This document shows, in pieces, positions 23,035 to 34,219 of a stretch of 64,000 nucleotides of DNA. Both the position numbers and the translations under genes were made by a program. The notes beneath the pieces are model-generated. The model made no database searches and was not told the DNA's origin. It saw nothing but the letters and a program-made list of their open reading frames with translations. Location: assembly GCA_000711775.1 (NCBI GenBank), contig ARYC01003139.1:1-64000 (forward strand), given 5' to 3'. Every line of letters begins with the position of its first letter. Position 1 is the stretch's first letter. The DNA comes from Oxytricha trifallax. Its lineage: Eukaryota; Ciliophora; Spirotrichea; Sporadotrichida; Oxytrichidae.

Positions 23035-25883
23035 TTATTGGGAATTGATGCCCTATGCTCACAGCTGACAACAGCAGCGGACAAGTGACGTCATGATATC
23101 ACAATTCTAATATTTTTTTTTATATTTGAATGTTATCAGTTTCATCTCACTTATGTGGTAGTTGACTGATATTGCAATAATTTGAAAGTTCCTATTCCAA
23201 ATATTTAAACTATTGTGAAGGCGAATTTTCTAAAATTATTTAATTTTAACTCATCTTTAAATTAAGATTATATATGAACTATACATACCATTTTCAGTTA
23301 AATTTTATTTTTATTTTTCTTTATAGTAATAAGTTTAATCAGCTTAATTTCAATATTATTTGTAATCTTTGTAACATAAAGTATTAGTTATAAAACATAA
23401 TTAATTTTTTTAATAATTTGAATACGCACATAGGAAAATATATTGAAATTATAATCTAATGGTAATTGTTAACTTGTATAATAAAGACATAAAAAGTTAT
23501 TCTAAAAATTTGATAGAGAATAACTTAATTATTTATATTTTAAATTAAATTTTATACTTTAAAAGACTTACTGCCGACTGTTGGTTTGCCAATTTTCAGT
23601 TTTTAAAGCAATTATTATGTTAAAGAACATATCATTAAGATAATAAGAGTTAAAATGTGAGGATAAAATAAAAAATTATCATTAAATTAGTCTATTCAAA
23701 ACCTCGAAACCCCTTAAAGATTTTTTATTTATGTGTTTTTTAATTAGAGTAATATTGGGGTTTCTTTTTGATTCATTTCATTTGTGTTGTTATATTCAAT
23801 GCAATTTTATTATGTTGATAGTGGAGATTTTCATTTCTTGCTATTTATCGTCTTAACATCTTTACAAATGTTATGTAGAAAAAAATCTACTAAGAAAACT
23901 AAAATGATTGTACATATTTTATTTAATTCACATATTTGATTAATTTATCTAAATTTTATGAAAATTACTTCTTATATTTCTTTGATACTCCATTTGTTTT
24001 TTATGCTTTAGTAGTAATATTGTTTAAATATTTTAGTACATAGTTTCAATTAAGTTTTGAACCATTAAGGAGCTTTTCCATTAAAACATTATTAATTTAA
24101 AACTAGGCAATAGTTAAGTTTTGGTGCTATTAATTTGTACCAATCAAAATTAAACGGATTTAGTAAAAGTACTAATAAAACAGTTTCTCTAACTTTAACT
24201 ATTTTTTTCTAACCTCCTTAAAGATACCCATATTAAATAGGTGTCTAAGAATTTATAGAATATAATTAATAAAAAATTTTAAGATAGATTTCATTTTATA
24301 ATACTTTTTTAACAAAAATTTATACGATTGTGGTTATCAATCACCTTAAAACCACTTATTTTATGCAAATATTTTCATTTAAATTTTATTTATGTTTCCA
24401 AGCTTCTTTGTACCGGATGAAAATATTTTTATTAATAACGCAATCTAAAAGAAATGATGATATTAAATTGAGTTTAGAAATATTTTATGTTGAAAATTTC
24501 AAAAATAATTTTGCATAAATGCCATATTTTTGAAATAATGCAATCTTCAAAATAAAAAAATATCAGTAAATGTGATAATTAATGTAAAAAAAAACAGAAA
24601 AAAAAGTGACTAAAACTTAACCTTTTCAAATAAAAATGTTATAACATAAATAAAATTATGAGAATATATTTAAATTGAGTAGAAAATAATTGATCTTATA
24701 AAACTTTCATTATTGTTAAACAAGGGCGAAAGTAATGCTTGCAATCACAAATAAACCATAATTCCCAACATTACCCTCATCAATTAAGAAAATTTTAAAA
24801 CTCTTTAAGTGGTTTTGAGGATTTTATTCATATTTGGTTTATTTTTAAAAATATAATTGAGTCTTCATATTTCTTAATTATTCTAAAGGAGTTACTAGAG
24901 TATTTAATAGATTAGCTCCATGAAATCATAATTATTTATCACGAAAAAATGAAGAAAAGAAATTGACTAATAATGTAAATGATCATTGAACTTTATATAA
25001 AATTTTGATATGAAATATGAATATAAAAGCTCATTACTCTTGTTTGATTTCTTACAAGAATATTAAACGTAAAAAAATAAAAAATAGGAAAGCTAATTTG
25101 TAAATATTATGCAAGCTACATCATATCAGTTATGATTTTAAAATTATTATATATAATAAAATTTTTTATATTTTTATTTAAAACATTCGGGGAAAGTTTC
25201 CTAACCCAGTGCAGTTTCTCGTGCCCCAACGGAAGTTTCCTGTCTCAACACTTAATGTTTTTATTTTTTAATAAAATATAAGAAATATTTAAATTTCAAT
25301 ATTAATACCATTAACATATACTAAATAACTTATAAAAATATAAAATTTTCATGGTTTATAAGTATTTTTTGTCAATTTATTAATTAAAAAATGTTAAACT
25401 AATTGTTTTCTATTAATTAATGTGATTTTCATTGAAATTTGAATTATATACCAAGGAAGAAATGATTTTCAATTCTATATTTTAAATAATTATATCATAA
25501 TTTATGATAAATTTTAATTTAGTGAAATGATTATCATAATACTTATGATTTTATATTAGACTATTTAACAAATGAAATTTACTGTGGATGAAATATCGTA
25601 AATTATTGGATAATGTAATGGCTATTACTCGTATATAATTCTAAATACATTATTAATTGGACACAATATAATTACAAAAGAAATCTACATATGCTTATAA
25701 AATAAAGGAAACTTTGTTATTGTAAAAAAGATAAGAAAAAAGAGAGTGTTATTAATTTCAAATTATTAGTAAATATTAATGAAACTATTGTAATTCTGAG
25801 CTTTGACGTCACCAGTAAGCCCATGACGTCACTTGTGCTCTGTTGGAGTCGGTTGTGAGCTCAGGGCATAAATACCCGATTAA
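23035..25883. mobile_element. 2.85-kb non-coding element with ~60-bp terminal inverted repeats
   Basis: Left end 23035-23095 and right end 25823-25883 are imperfect inverted repeats. Both read inward as GGG...ATGCCCT, GCTCACA, a CA-rich spacer and ACAAGTGACGTCATG. The right end has a second TGACGTCA-type motif (TTTGACGTCACC). The interior is A+T-rich without a protein-like frame and contains one end of another repeat family at 25185-25250. It is therefore a non-autonomous or gutted DNA element. The palindrome TGACGTCA is the CREB/ATF site in other eukaryotes, but it may serve here simply as part of the transposase binding end. Confidence 0.65.
25185..25250 (+). repeat. single end of the G-rich-TIR MITE family
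   Basis: Contains CGGGGAAAGTTTCCTAACC and later GGAAGTTTCCTG, matching the end of the element at 63365-63897. No inverted partner was found nearby, so this is a truncated or rearranged copy lying inside the 23035-25883 element. Confidence 0.5.
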
Positions 25884-26339
25884 TCTATTTATTTACGAAC
25901 TTTGCTTATAATAAAATATCGAAAATAGGTTATTCTAATTCAATCTAATTAATATTCAGGTAAATTTGAATTATAAAATCTAGAAATATGGCTTCATTAG
26001 GAATTTAATCAAAAGGCCCAGTACTCAGTAAAATATTTGTAATTTCAAATATATTTTTATATGATATGACATATATAAGAATTAATCCAAGTAAAAAGAG
26101 TGATTTATAAAAAACTAAACACTCCTCAAACTTTACCACAAATCAAATAAAATCGAGATTCAAAGTATAGGTATAATTTTCAATAAATTTTATATATTTT
26201 TGAAAGTGACATTATTTAATCCCATTTAAAACTAACTCAATAAAAGAAAACTAGCCAATACTTTCACAAGTTTATCCCTTAGAAAATTTCAACACCAAAA
26301 AAATTTGCAAAGTGAAATGAAATCGAAAGGACATTTTTT

Positions 26340-29155
26340 ATATGAGGACGATAGAAAATGTTTAAACAGTAAATCACAATGGATATAAAGAAGAGAATAA
26401 AATCAAAAACTCTAGTTTCAAAAGCTTTTTTTTGTTTGCTTTTGAAAAAAACATAGAGTAAGCAGAAAACCAATAAATGCTGAGTCATCTCAGCCTCTAT
26501 CATAAACAGGAACACCTTAAAAACAAGCTTAACTTTTATTTTATTTCAGGAATATCAATGTACAATCACTGTCAGTCATTTAAAAATTACAAAAATAAAT
26601 CAAGAGACAAACTGAAGGACATCTGATTTACTAACCATATTACATATAGAATAGTTTATAGTAAAGATCAATATTCTCAACAGTTTTCGGTCCTATGTCA
26701 GCTCCTTCTTATGGTAGACCAAAATACTATTCTGAGACTGCTTCATCTTAAATAAAAGGTGCCATGTATACTTCTTTAATTCCATCGAATGTTCACTATT
26801 AAATTGACTCTTCAAATCTAGAGTCTAGAATATCAGCCATTTGTATTTGGAATAAATCATTTCATTATACCCAAGTTCATAGAGCTATCTCCATTAATCG
26901 TTTGCAAACTCAACATATGTATGAAGGAATATAGCAAATAACAACTACTCAAGTAGTTCAAGCTAAAGGCTAGAAAAATAATTCAAAACTCAATCTCAAA
27001 TATATATATATAATTTTTATTTGGTTTTACTTTTGATAACCCAATCAGTTAAGATAAATCAGCTGGAAGCATCGGTTATAAAGTTTAAGGTCAATAGAAA
27101 CTTGCATATTCAATTCTTAACTCAGGTATTGTAGTTCTTAAGGACATCAATAGACATACTAAAAATTTGTCAACAAAATCAACATTAATCTCATCCCTGA
27201 GGATGAAAAGAATCGCAGATATAACCAAAAGATGAAGACTACATAATATTGTAGAAATACATTTGAATTTGGAAAATTAAATTTAATTAAATTAAATATA
27301 AATAAAAATCGTGGCAGTTAAAGTTGGCCAATTTAAACGATCTAGGGCTCATTCGATAGGGAATTCAAAATTAGCTGGACTATACTACTGGCGGTACTAT
27401 TTTATCGCATCCCTGGAGCGAGATAACTTCACTTTAATGTGAGGGTATAATTTATTGAATTTAGAAACATTTAATTAAAGTGAAGTTATCTCGCTCCAAG
27501 GATGCGATAAAATAGTACCGCCAATAGTAAAGTCCAGCTAATTTTGAATTCCCTATCGAATGAGCCCAAGATCGTTTAAATTGGCCAACTTTAACTGCCA
27601 CGATTTTGATTTATTATTAATTTAATTATATTTAATTTTCCAAATTCAAATGTATTTCTACAATAATCAACCTCAAATAACCTAGTCTTTATCAAATTCT
27701 AACTTGCCTGGAACTAATCTAATGGTATCCTCTTCTAAGACTTTAAACTCTCTCAGAAGTGGAAGCGGATAAGGAAAAATGATCACCATAAATAAGACTC
27801 AACTAAGAATCGGTTTAGATTCACACACAAATTTGTCTTAAAATTAAAGCATCAAAACATAAGACAAGAAAATTAAGAATCCTTCTTTCAAACAAGCGCA
27901 TCTTGGTCTAGTTAAATAAAATAGTGTAGGTCGGTAAAAAGTTTAAAATAGAAAAATTTTATAATTAGATAAATTCCTCTATCTTATGGGTAATTTAATC
28001 ATAAGCTAATCTAATACTTTTTGATAAGTTATTAAAATATGAACAAATTAAAACTTAATAACTAAAATAAATAATAAATGCAGGATAGCAGAAATATAAT
28101 TTAGCAATATAAGGCTATCTTTGTTTTCTCATACTAATTTCAGTTACTCTTATATCTTAAATCTTATTTATATTGAAAATTCTTTAAAACAAAAATAAAA
28201 GTTAGGAAAGAAATGTCTTATGCAAAATAAAAATTAGAAAAATTTAATCCTAAAATGAATTATTTATCAAACAATCTTTTTGACTTTCAGCAATGAATAC
28301 CCCTATTTTATTAAAACTTCAAGCAATATTAAACAAAAGATAAATTTTTAATTAAAATCAAAAGAGAGAGCGATGTGAGTGCAAATCAAAAAGCCAATCA
28401 TGATATCTCTAGCTTGGCTCAGATAAAAAAGAATTAATCTGATAAAAATACTCCAATTACTTAAGTAAAAATGAAAAAAGCAGCTATTTCTTTACATTAA
28501 GCATTTTCAACTGTAAACTCTGAATTTATGGTCTCGTCCTCTATACCAATTTAACATTAGTCATAATACATGATAACAAAGAAATCCAATACTGGCTTTC
28601 AAAAATAATAATAAATATACTTGACTTAATTGGATACATTCAATGGGGATCAGCAAAGAATGCGTTCCATTTCTTATTAAATGAATCGATTACCAGAACT
28701 TTAGTCACACCTAAAGAACAAAATGAATAAAGATTAATCTTAATAAAGTCTTATGAACAGTTATTCAGCAAGTATTTAATAACAAAATTTCAACAAGAAA
28801 GATCCTAATTTCAAATTTAATTCTGTTAATTTAGGAATTGAACTACAAAAATGTCTGATAAGGCAATATCTCAAATTTAAAACCTCTAAAATCCAAAAAG
28901 TTAGGTGCAAACTTCAATAAATACACTTCTTTTAATGAGTATTAAAACTTTAATGATTCCTTGATTTAATTAACAAAAAATCTTCAATGGTTGAGTTCTA
29001 TGAACCCTCAGCTATAAAAGACTCGGACCTACTCGACACCTCAAAGATGAAATTTAATTCCTTGAAGTGTGTGTAATTTATGGAGCAGCATAAACTTTGA
29101 GATGAGCCTCATCCCAAACTTCGTTGGCTAAATTAACCCTACGATAGTCAGGTAA
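26340..29155 (+). pseudogene. Q/S/N-rich gene interrupted by a palindromic MITE
   Basis: Plus-strand frames under the ciliate code read as one low-complexity protein of the kind common in Tetrahymena. A first block at 26340-26628 includes SMYNHCQSFKNYKNKSRDKL. The clearest start is ATG 26695 (MSAPSYGRPKYYSETASSQ). Further blocks are QDKSAGSIGYKVQGQQKLAY, a block up to the MITE at 27249, and after it PQITQSLSNSNLPGTNLMVS and NKTQLRIGLDSHTNLSQN. A run of about 190 codons follows (28350-28950) with ANQKANHDISSLAQIKKNQS, RMRSISYQMNRLPELQSH and SYSASIQQQNFNKKDPN, then TSFNEYQNFNDSLIQLTKNL and PKLRWLNQPYDSQ before a GTAAGA donor-like site. Introns probably explain some frame changes, but at least one (near 28855) looks like a true frameshift. 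Function unknown. Confidence 0.5.
27249..27663. mobile_element. palindromic MITE, copy 3 (best preserved)
   Basis: A 415-bp near-perfect palindrome with ends TTGTAGAAATACATTTGAAT and its inverse, bordered by TA on both sides (TA target duplication). The arms contain GGCAGTTAAAGTTGGCCAAT, GGGCTCATTCGATAGGGAAT and GGCGGTACTATTTTATCGCA. The central loop is at about 27440-27480. Protein-like sequence stops at the left border and resumes at the right border, so the element appears to have landed in or next to an exon of the surrounding gene. Confidence 0.9.
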
Positions 29156-29769
29156 GACGAGTAATATGGAATATATGAAAGAAATAACAATAAAATAATA
29201 ATCTGGAATGGGACATATAAAAAAACTTAAAAATAATGGAAACACATAATTACTATCAAGTAGCGTTTATATGTTAAAAAATTTATTTATAAAGAATATA
29301 ATTGAGCTAATTAGTAAATTATGATATAGTTAATTATTTTTTATTACAAATGAATTTTGACTTAGCAGATTGATACTTATCTCAAGAAATATTTGTGAGA
29401 AGTGAATGCATTTATGAATATTCCAAATATATTTATTTTAAAATTGCATTTGGTTTACTTATTAAAAATATTTTGTAGAAAAGGAAACCAATATTAAAAT
29501 ATTCACAAAACTATCAAACACACATTTAATTTAATTACAGTTTTTAAATTTAAGTAAAATTAAAAAGAAAACATTCTATTAAGACAAAAACATTGTAAAA
29601 CTAAAAAATCCATTACATAGTTCATAGAATAACATCTTATGTTATTTTTTTTCAAATTTAGAATCTTATTAATGAAATAATTAATAGAAGACTAAGGATT
29701 TATTCTACAAAATAAAATATTTAAAGTATTGTTATGATTTCATCCCATAAATAAATTAAAAATATAAAT

Positions 29770-30856
29770 CATATTTTATGTAAATCAAAGTTTCTCAAAT
29801 AACATGTTCTTAGAGTGATTACCTATTTATATTATTATTATTATTAATTGTAAGGCCCTGAGGAAGTATGCTTATTTATTTAGTACCAGTTAAACTATTA
29901 GAAAGTAAAAACACTGAAAGCTGCAAGACCCTCAGTCGTCCCCTAATTTAATTGTTTAAAAGAGTTCTGCATCTTTTTCAAAGTTTCAAATTAGCTTTCA
30001 TGAATATAATAAATTGAGAATTAAAAAGCACATTCAATTGCAATTATTTAATTTAGTTATTCCAGTATTGAATGTTTTTCTAATTAACTAACTATATAAT
30101 TAGTAGGCTACTTAAAGTCTTAATGACTTCCCAAGATAGTAGCTTTAAAGTTTTTCATTTATTTTATGTGTTAAGAGCCTCCGTTTAAGCTCTTCTTTTC
30201 TTTCTCTGCCTTTTCAGCATCTCTATCATATAAAAATAAAACTAAATCCATTATTTTACTCATCATATAAACTTTTGAAATGATTTGAGTTTATTACTCC
30301 TTCATCTAATAAAAGTGAGGTATATTATGAATATTATCGTCTTTATATCATAATTATCTAACGAGTATGTTTACAAACAGCCTAAATTGAAGTTAGCAGC
30401 CACAAGACCATGAATAGTCCTACCTTAACCTAAATTGCTATTTTCAATGAAAGAATATGAGACCAGATTATTCGCTGGTATCATATTCAAGCCAGAAAGT
30501 ATAGCTTGCTGCTGTGCAATCATATTCTAGACAGTTTTCTCACTTATACCAACTCTGTTATTATTAGATTAAGCATTTTCTCTATTTCTCTGATAGCTGT
30601 TTTTTGCAGTTGGACGAAAAGAAGTTGATGCAACTATATTACTGATGCCAAGAACTGAATAAAGAAAAATAACGAATGAAATATAATTACATGAATTCAT
30701 TGCAACTGTTTTGGATCGTCTGTGGTGATTTCCTTGAGCTTAGGATGTCAAAGATTTGTTGATGGAGGCTTGTTTTATTTAAGTAGACTTCGATAGCAAA
30801 TATCTCTCTTTCGATTGCTTATTAAATAATCGTTTATTTAAAACATCAAATTTCAT
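29770..30856 (-). CDS. hypothetical protein gene with a 36-bp intron
   Basis: The minus strand has a clean start at ATG 30856 (MKFDVLNKRLFNKQSKERYL). Exon 1 (30856-30691) ends in a GTAATT donor. The 36-bp intron 30690-30655 ends in TTCTTTATTCAG, and exon 2 continues in phase with FLGISNIVASTSFRPTAKN, VGISEKTVQNMIAQQQAIL and SGLNMIPANNLVSYSFIEN, to about 30375. A second GTAAAC...TTATTAG intron (30374-30306) would splice to TTA-TGA and close a protein of about 149 residues. Alternatively, a 150-codon open frame downstream (MMSKIMDLVLFLYDRDAEKA and on to TGA near 29770) belongs to the same gene after a one-base slip. The protein is polar, Asn/Gln/Ser-rich, with no recognised domain. It converges on the Q-rich gene at 26340-29155. 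This is among the better-preserved genes of the window. Confidence 0.55.
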
Positions 30857-32412
30857 ATAAAAATAAATATTTTAATTGGTTGGAATAAATATTTGCGAAA
30901 ATAGTGTTTGTAACTTTGATAGACTAAAAGATTAATTCATTGACAAAAACAAATTATATATGAATACTTAAATACTACTAGACTATTTCTAAATATTTTT
31001 TATATTATACCATATGCCTACTATTTCTTAATATCGTCTATTTACTTTTAAAATTTTAAGAAATACATTTGTTTAAATTAAATCGTAATATAATTAGATA
31101 ATCTTCAAACGATTTTTGAATATATTAGCTTATCTGGTATGTAAAATTGTTAAACTCATATTTTTGTTAAAATTTCTCATTCAGAACTAAGAGAATCAAC
31201 TTTAAATAGATATTCAAGTGGCAATTGATTTGAAAATAACAAAGACTCAAAGATTTTCAGATTTAAAGTGCTAATATAAGACAAAAAATCATGTAAATTT
31301 TACATCACAACTAACTTGCTTATACTAAATGAAATTTCTAAATGCACATACTACTAACTGCTTAGCTCGAATAGAATTATATAAAAATTCTAAAAATACA
31401 TTTCAACATTAAAATATATTTAAGAGCAGTTAATTATTTACTCAAAATATATTTGCAATAATGCTTTATATTTATAGTAGTTTTAGTTAATAACTTGTGT
31501 TTATATTTGTAACTATAAAATCATGATAGTTTTTTGCATTTTAAAATTTAAATATTTTCTATTCTTTTATATTTTATAAATATTATAAAGAAGTATTTTA
31601 CAAAATAATTAGATTAATATTTTTAGTATTAAGTCCAGTAGTCTAGAATTTTTCTCAAAATTTTTGCATTTTCATTTTATATAAATTTGTCTTTGTTAAG
31701 CTTTTCTTTGTAGATTTATTAAAAGTAGTAGACTTTTTAGCTAATGCCCCTTATGAATTAAATAATTAAGCAGCTTTATTTCTGAAAAATTTTTGAGAGT
31801 TTTCTCAAAGTCCTCTTACTCTTGGATTTGTCACAAAATACTCGGAGTGATTCTTTATCATTGTATTAGTTTTATTTATTTCGAACTTTTCATGATTAAA
31901 ATTAATTAAAAACATAAATGTAATTGAATTTTTAAATTTAAATTTTTAAGTTTATTGTGTAATGCATCTATTTTGAAGTCAGTGTCTATAGCAGTGAAGT
32001 TTCTAGGATTAGTGATAAATATCTTATTAGATATTCCCATTGAATTTGTGGCTTGAGTTTAATATTTTTGATGATTTTATAATGTGTTATGATAGTTTTA
32101 GTTTGTCTTGTTTTAATGATCTTTCACACCTAGAGTGGAATAATGAGTTAAAAGAGTATCAACATATCTACTTGTTTTAATGAAATCTACAATTATTGTA
32201 TGCAATGAATAAAATTTAAACTAAAAATGTTTACTGTATACAAAAAATCTAATGCATTCTTCATGTGTATTGAAATATACTATTTTTAAATCTCTAAGTT
32301 AAATGGACAAGAAAGTCAAATAAAAAATTGAGCCATATTATAGATTTTATTCAAAAATATTAAAAGACTATAACTTTTGTAATATTTAATTTAATAAAAT
32401 TAGAAACACAGA
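30857..32412. other. no gene seen
   Basis: A+T-rich, with T-rich plus-strand runs between 31500 and 32100. No protein-like frame was found on either strand. Confidence 0.4.
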
Positions 32413-33072
32413 ATGGGTATACTGAGCAAAACATAACGAGATATCATCTAAGGAGATGTCGAAAATGACGAATACAAACACTTATCACTATACACGATTG
32501 ATATAATCAAACAGAACTAAGAACAATGGGGACTCCACATAATTGAAATACTAACTTTCATAGCCAGAAAACTCATGAGAAAAGGCTTCTCGATAGTCAA
32601 CTAATTCCAGATATACCTTACAAATATACAGTTTGACAAAGAAAACAAAACCGAGGTAATAAAACTGTGGGCGCAACAACTCTTCTAAATGTTGAGACTT
32701 GCTTCAATTAACAATAAATTCATAAAACTCCAACACACACCAACAAAACCTCGTGTACACCTCGAAAGAATTCAATCAAAAAACTCTGAACAACCACCAG
32801 CACCAGCTGACCATGCCACATAGGCAATAGATACCTACTCGGAACTATATTGTATCAAATCCTATGTAGTGGATGGAGATAGCATTCACACCAGAGGAAA
32901 AAATAATTTATAAGAAAAAAGGTAATGTAGTCAGACAACGAGGAAGTCTGGAGTTCCGTGGAAGATAATCAAAGATGCGATGACAACCAAAATGATAGCT
33001 CTTACATTGACTACTCTAGCCAACATACCTATTACCTAGAGTCAGAAGATTAAGAAGAAAGAAAATCCATGA
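32413..33072 (+). CDS. ORF A of a retrotransposon-like element, intact
   Basis: ATG 32413 to TGA 33070-33072, 219 residues under the ciliate code with no internal break. It starts MGILSKTQRDIIQGDVENDE. It contains QWGLHIIEILTFIARKLMRK and LWAQQLFQMLRLASINNKFI, then a Pro/Ala-rich linker (SEQPPAPADHATQAIDTYSE) and a basic C-terminal part (TTRKSGVPWKIIKDAMTTKM). G+C is clearly above the surroundings and codon use is non-random. It is followed after 185 bp by a second intact ORF and the (TTA)n tail shared with another copy. I read it as an ORF1-like RNA-binding or structural protein of a non-LTR element, by position only. No CCHC finger or RRM was recognised. Confidence 0.65.
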
Positions 33073-33257
33073 ATCACTCCATGAAGCACTTAGTCTAAAA
33101 AGTACATTTAACCAATGACGTCAAATACGTCACATAAGAAAATTAATACTAAATAGGAAATTAAACACGTATATTATATTAAGGTTTAGTACTAAATATA
33201 GATCCAGATATTAATGAGAATATAAATTATTATAATTAATATTAATTATAAACAGAC

Positions 33258-33992
33258 ATGCAGTCCATAACCAAAGCACAACTTCAAGATAGATTTGATA
33301 ATAGAGAATCATTTATTTCCATTTGGATTACAACAATCAATAGTGGCTTATATAATGTCATTAAAAGATTCTCATAAGCAATAACATCAATCTACGACAA
33401 CGTAGATAAAGAACTAATGCTAGAAATGATTAATATGAACAAAGGCCAACTAGCCGAACACATTAAATCTAAAACCAACTCAGCTATGGAAACTCCAGAT
33501 GAACTAGAAGGCTTCATAAGACTTTTCAACATTGACATCCTTAAAAATGTCACAGCTAGTGATAAATGCTGCCTATCGATCAGTTCAGACTACTTCTCTC
33601 ATCTTAATAAGATAGAGATCTATGTGAAATGCTTACAAAAACAAGCCTACTTCCTAAAAAGTGACTTAATTTAACTAATCACCACCAGATGCAAAAATTA
33701 AAATGCACAGAAAGACCTCAAATTCTCAGTTAATGTCAAACATTTTGACACTTAATTCAAAATTAAAGACCTCGGAGATCATGTCTAAATCATTAACCAG
33801 AAGAGAGGAAAGAAAGGAAGCCAAGAAAGAGAAAGACCATCAGAAACAGAGGAAAAGGAAAAGGAAGAAGAAGAGGCAGAAGATGAAGACTCAGTATACC
33901 AGGAGAGACTCTCCAAAAAACTAAAAGGGCTTTGTCCTTTTTAAAGCTCTTTAGCTTTGTAAGATCGGGGGTCCCCAGAGACCTCAATGTGA
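33258..33992 (+). CDS. ORF B of a retrotransposon-like element, intact
   Basis: ATG 33258 to TGA 33990-33992, 244 residues under the ciliate code. The N-terminal half is helical (MQSITKAQLQDRFDNRESFI; LEMINMNKGQLAEHIKSKTN; KIEIYVKCLQKQAYFLKSDL). Residues about 175-210 form a highly charged Lys/Arg then Glu-rich stretch (ETEEKEKEEEEAEDEDS), likely helical and solvent-exposed. The C-terminus LKGLCPF...DRGSPETSM is shared with the fragment at 49377-49579, which ends ...LGSPETSM and stops at the same TGA. Conservation of the reading frame right up to the stop in two copies argues that the protein is or was selected. Function unknown. Confidence 0.65.
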
Positions 33993-34219
33993 TAACATTG
34001 TTATTATTATTATTATCACTTTTGTAGAAAATCTAATTTTCCTCCTTTTTTTAAATTATGCATAATTTATAAAATTAAGCTAGTTAAAGTATAGATAATC
34101 ATTATATATTAATATTATTGCTAAATAATAATATAGTTAATTGATTAGATTTCAATATTTTATGTATTTTTTGTTTTGAATTTTTCCAGTCGATTTAATG
34201 CATTACAATGACAATTTGT

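Larger units (their letters stand above)
32413..34016 (+). mobile_element. retrotransposon-like element with two intact ORFs and (TTA)n tail
   Basis: Two consecutive intact ciliate-code ORFs (32413-33072 and 33258-33992) are followed directly by TAACATTG and a TTATTATTATTATTA tail. The last 80 bases share codons and sequence with a retrocopy at 49377-49579 that is flanked by a target duplication, showing this 3' end is mobilised by reverse transcription. No endonuclease or reverse transcriptase is present between them, so the copy is internally deleted or belongs to a non-autonomous family. The 5' boundary is not defined. Confidence 0.6.

Noticed and set aside
26279-26515. 78-codon hydrophobic minus-strand frame
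   Set aside because: The plus strand over the same bases reads as part of a charged ciliate-code protein; the minus frame looks like its complement.
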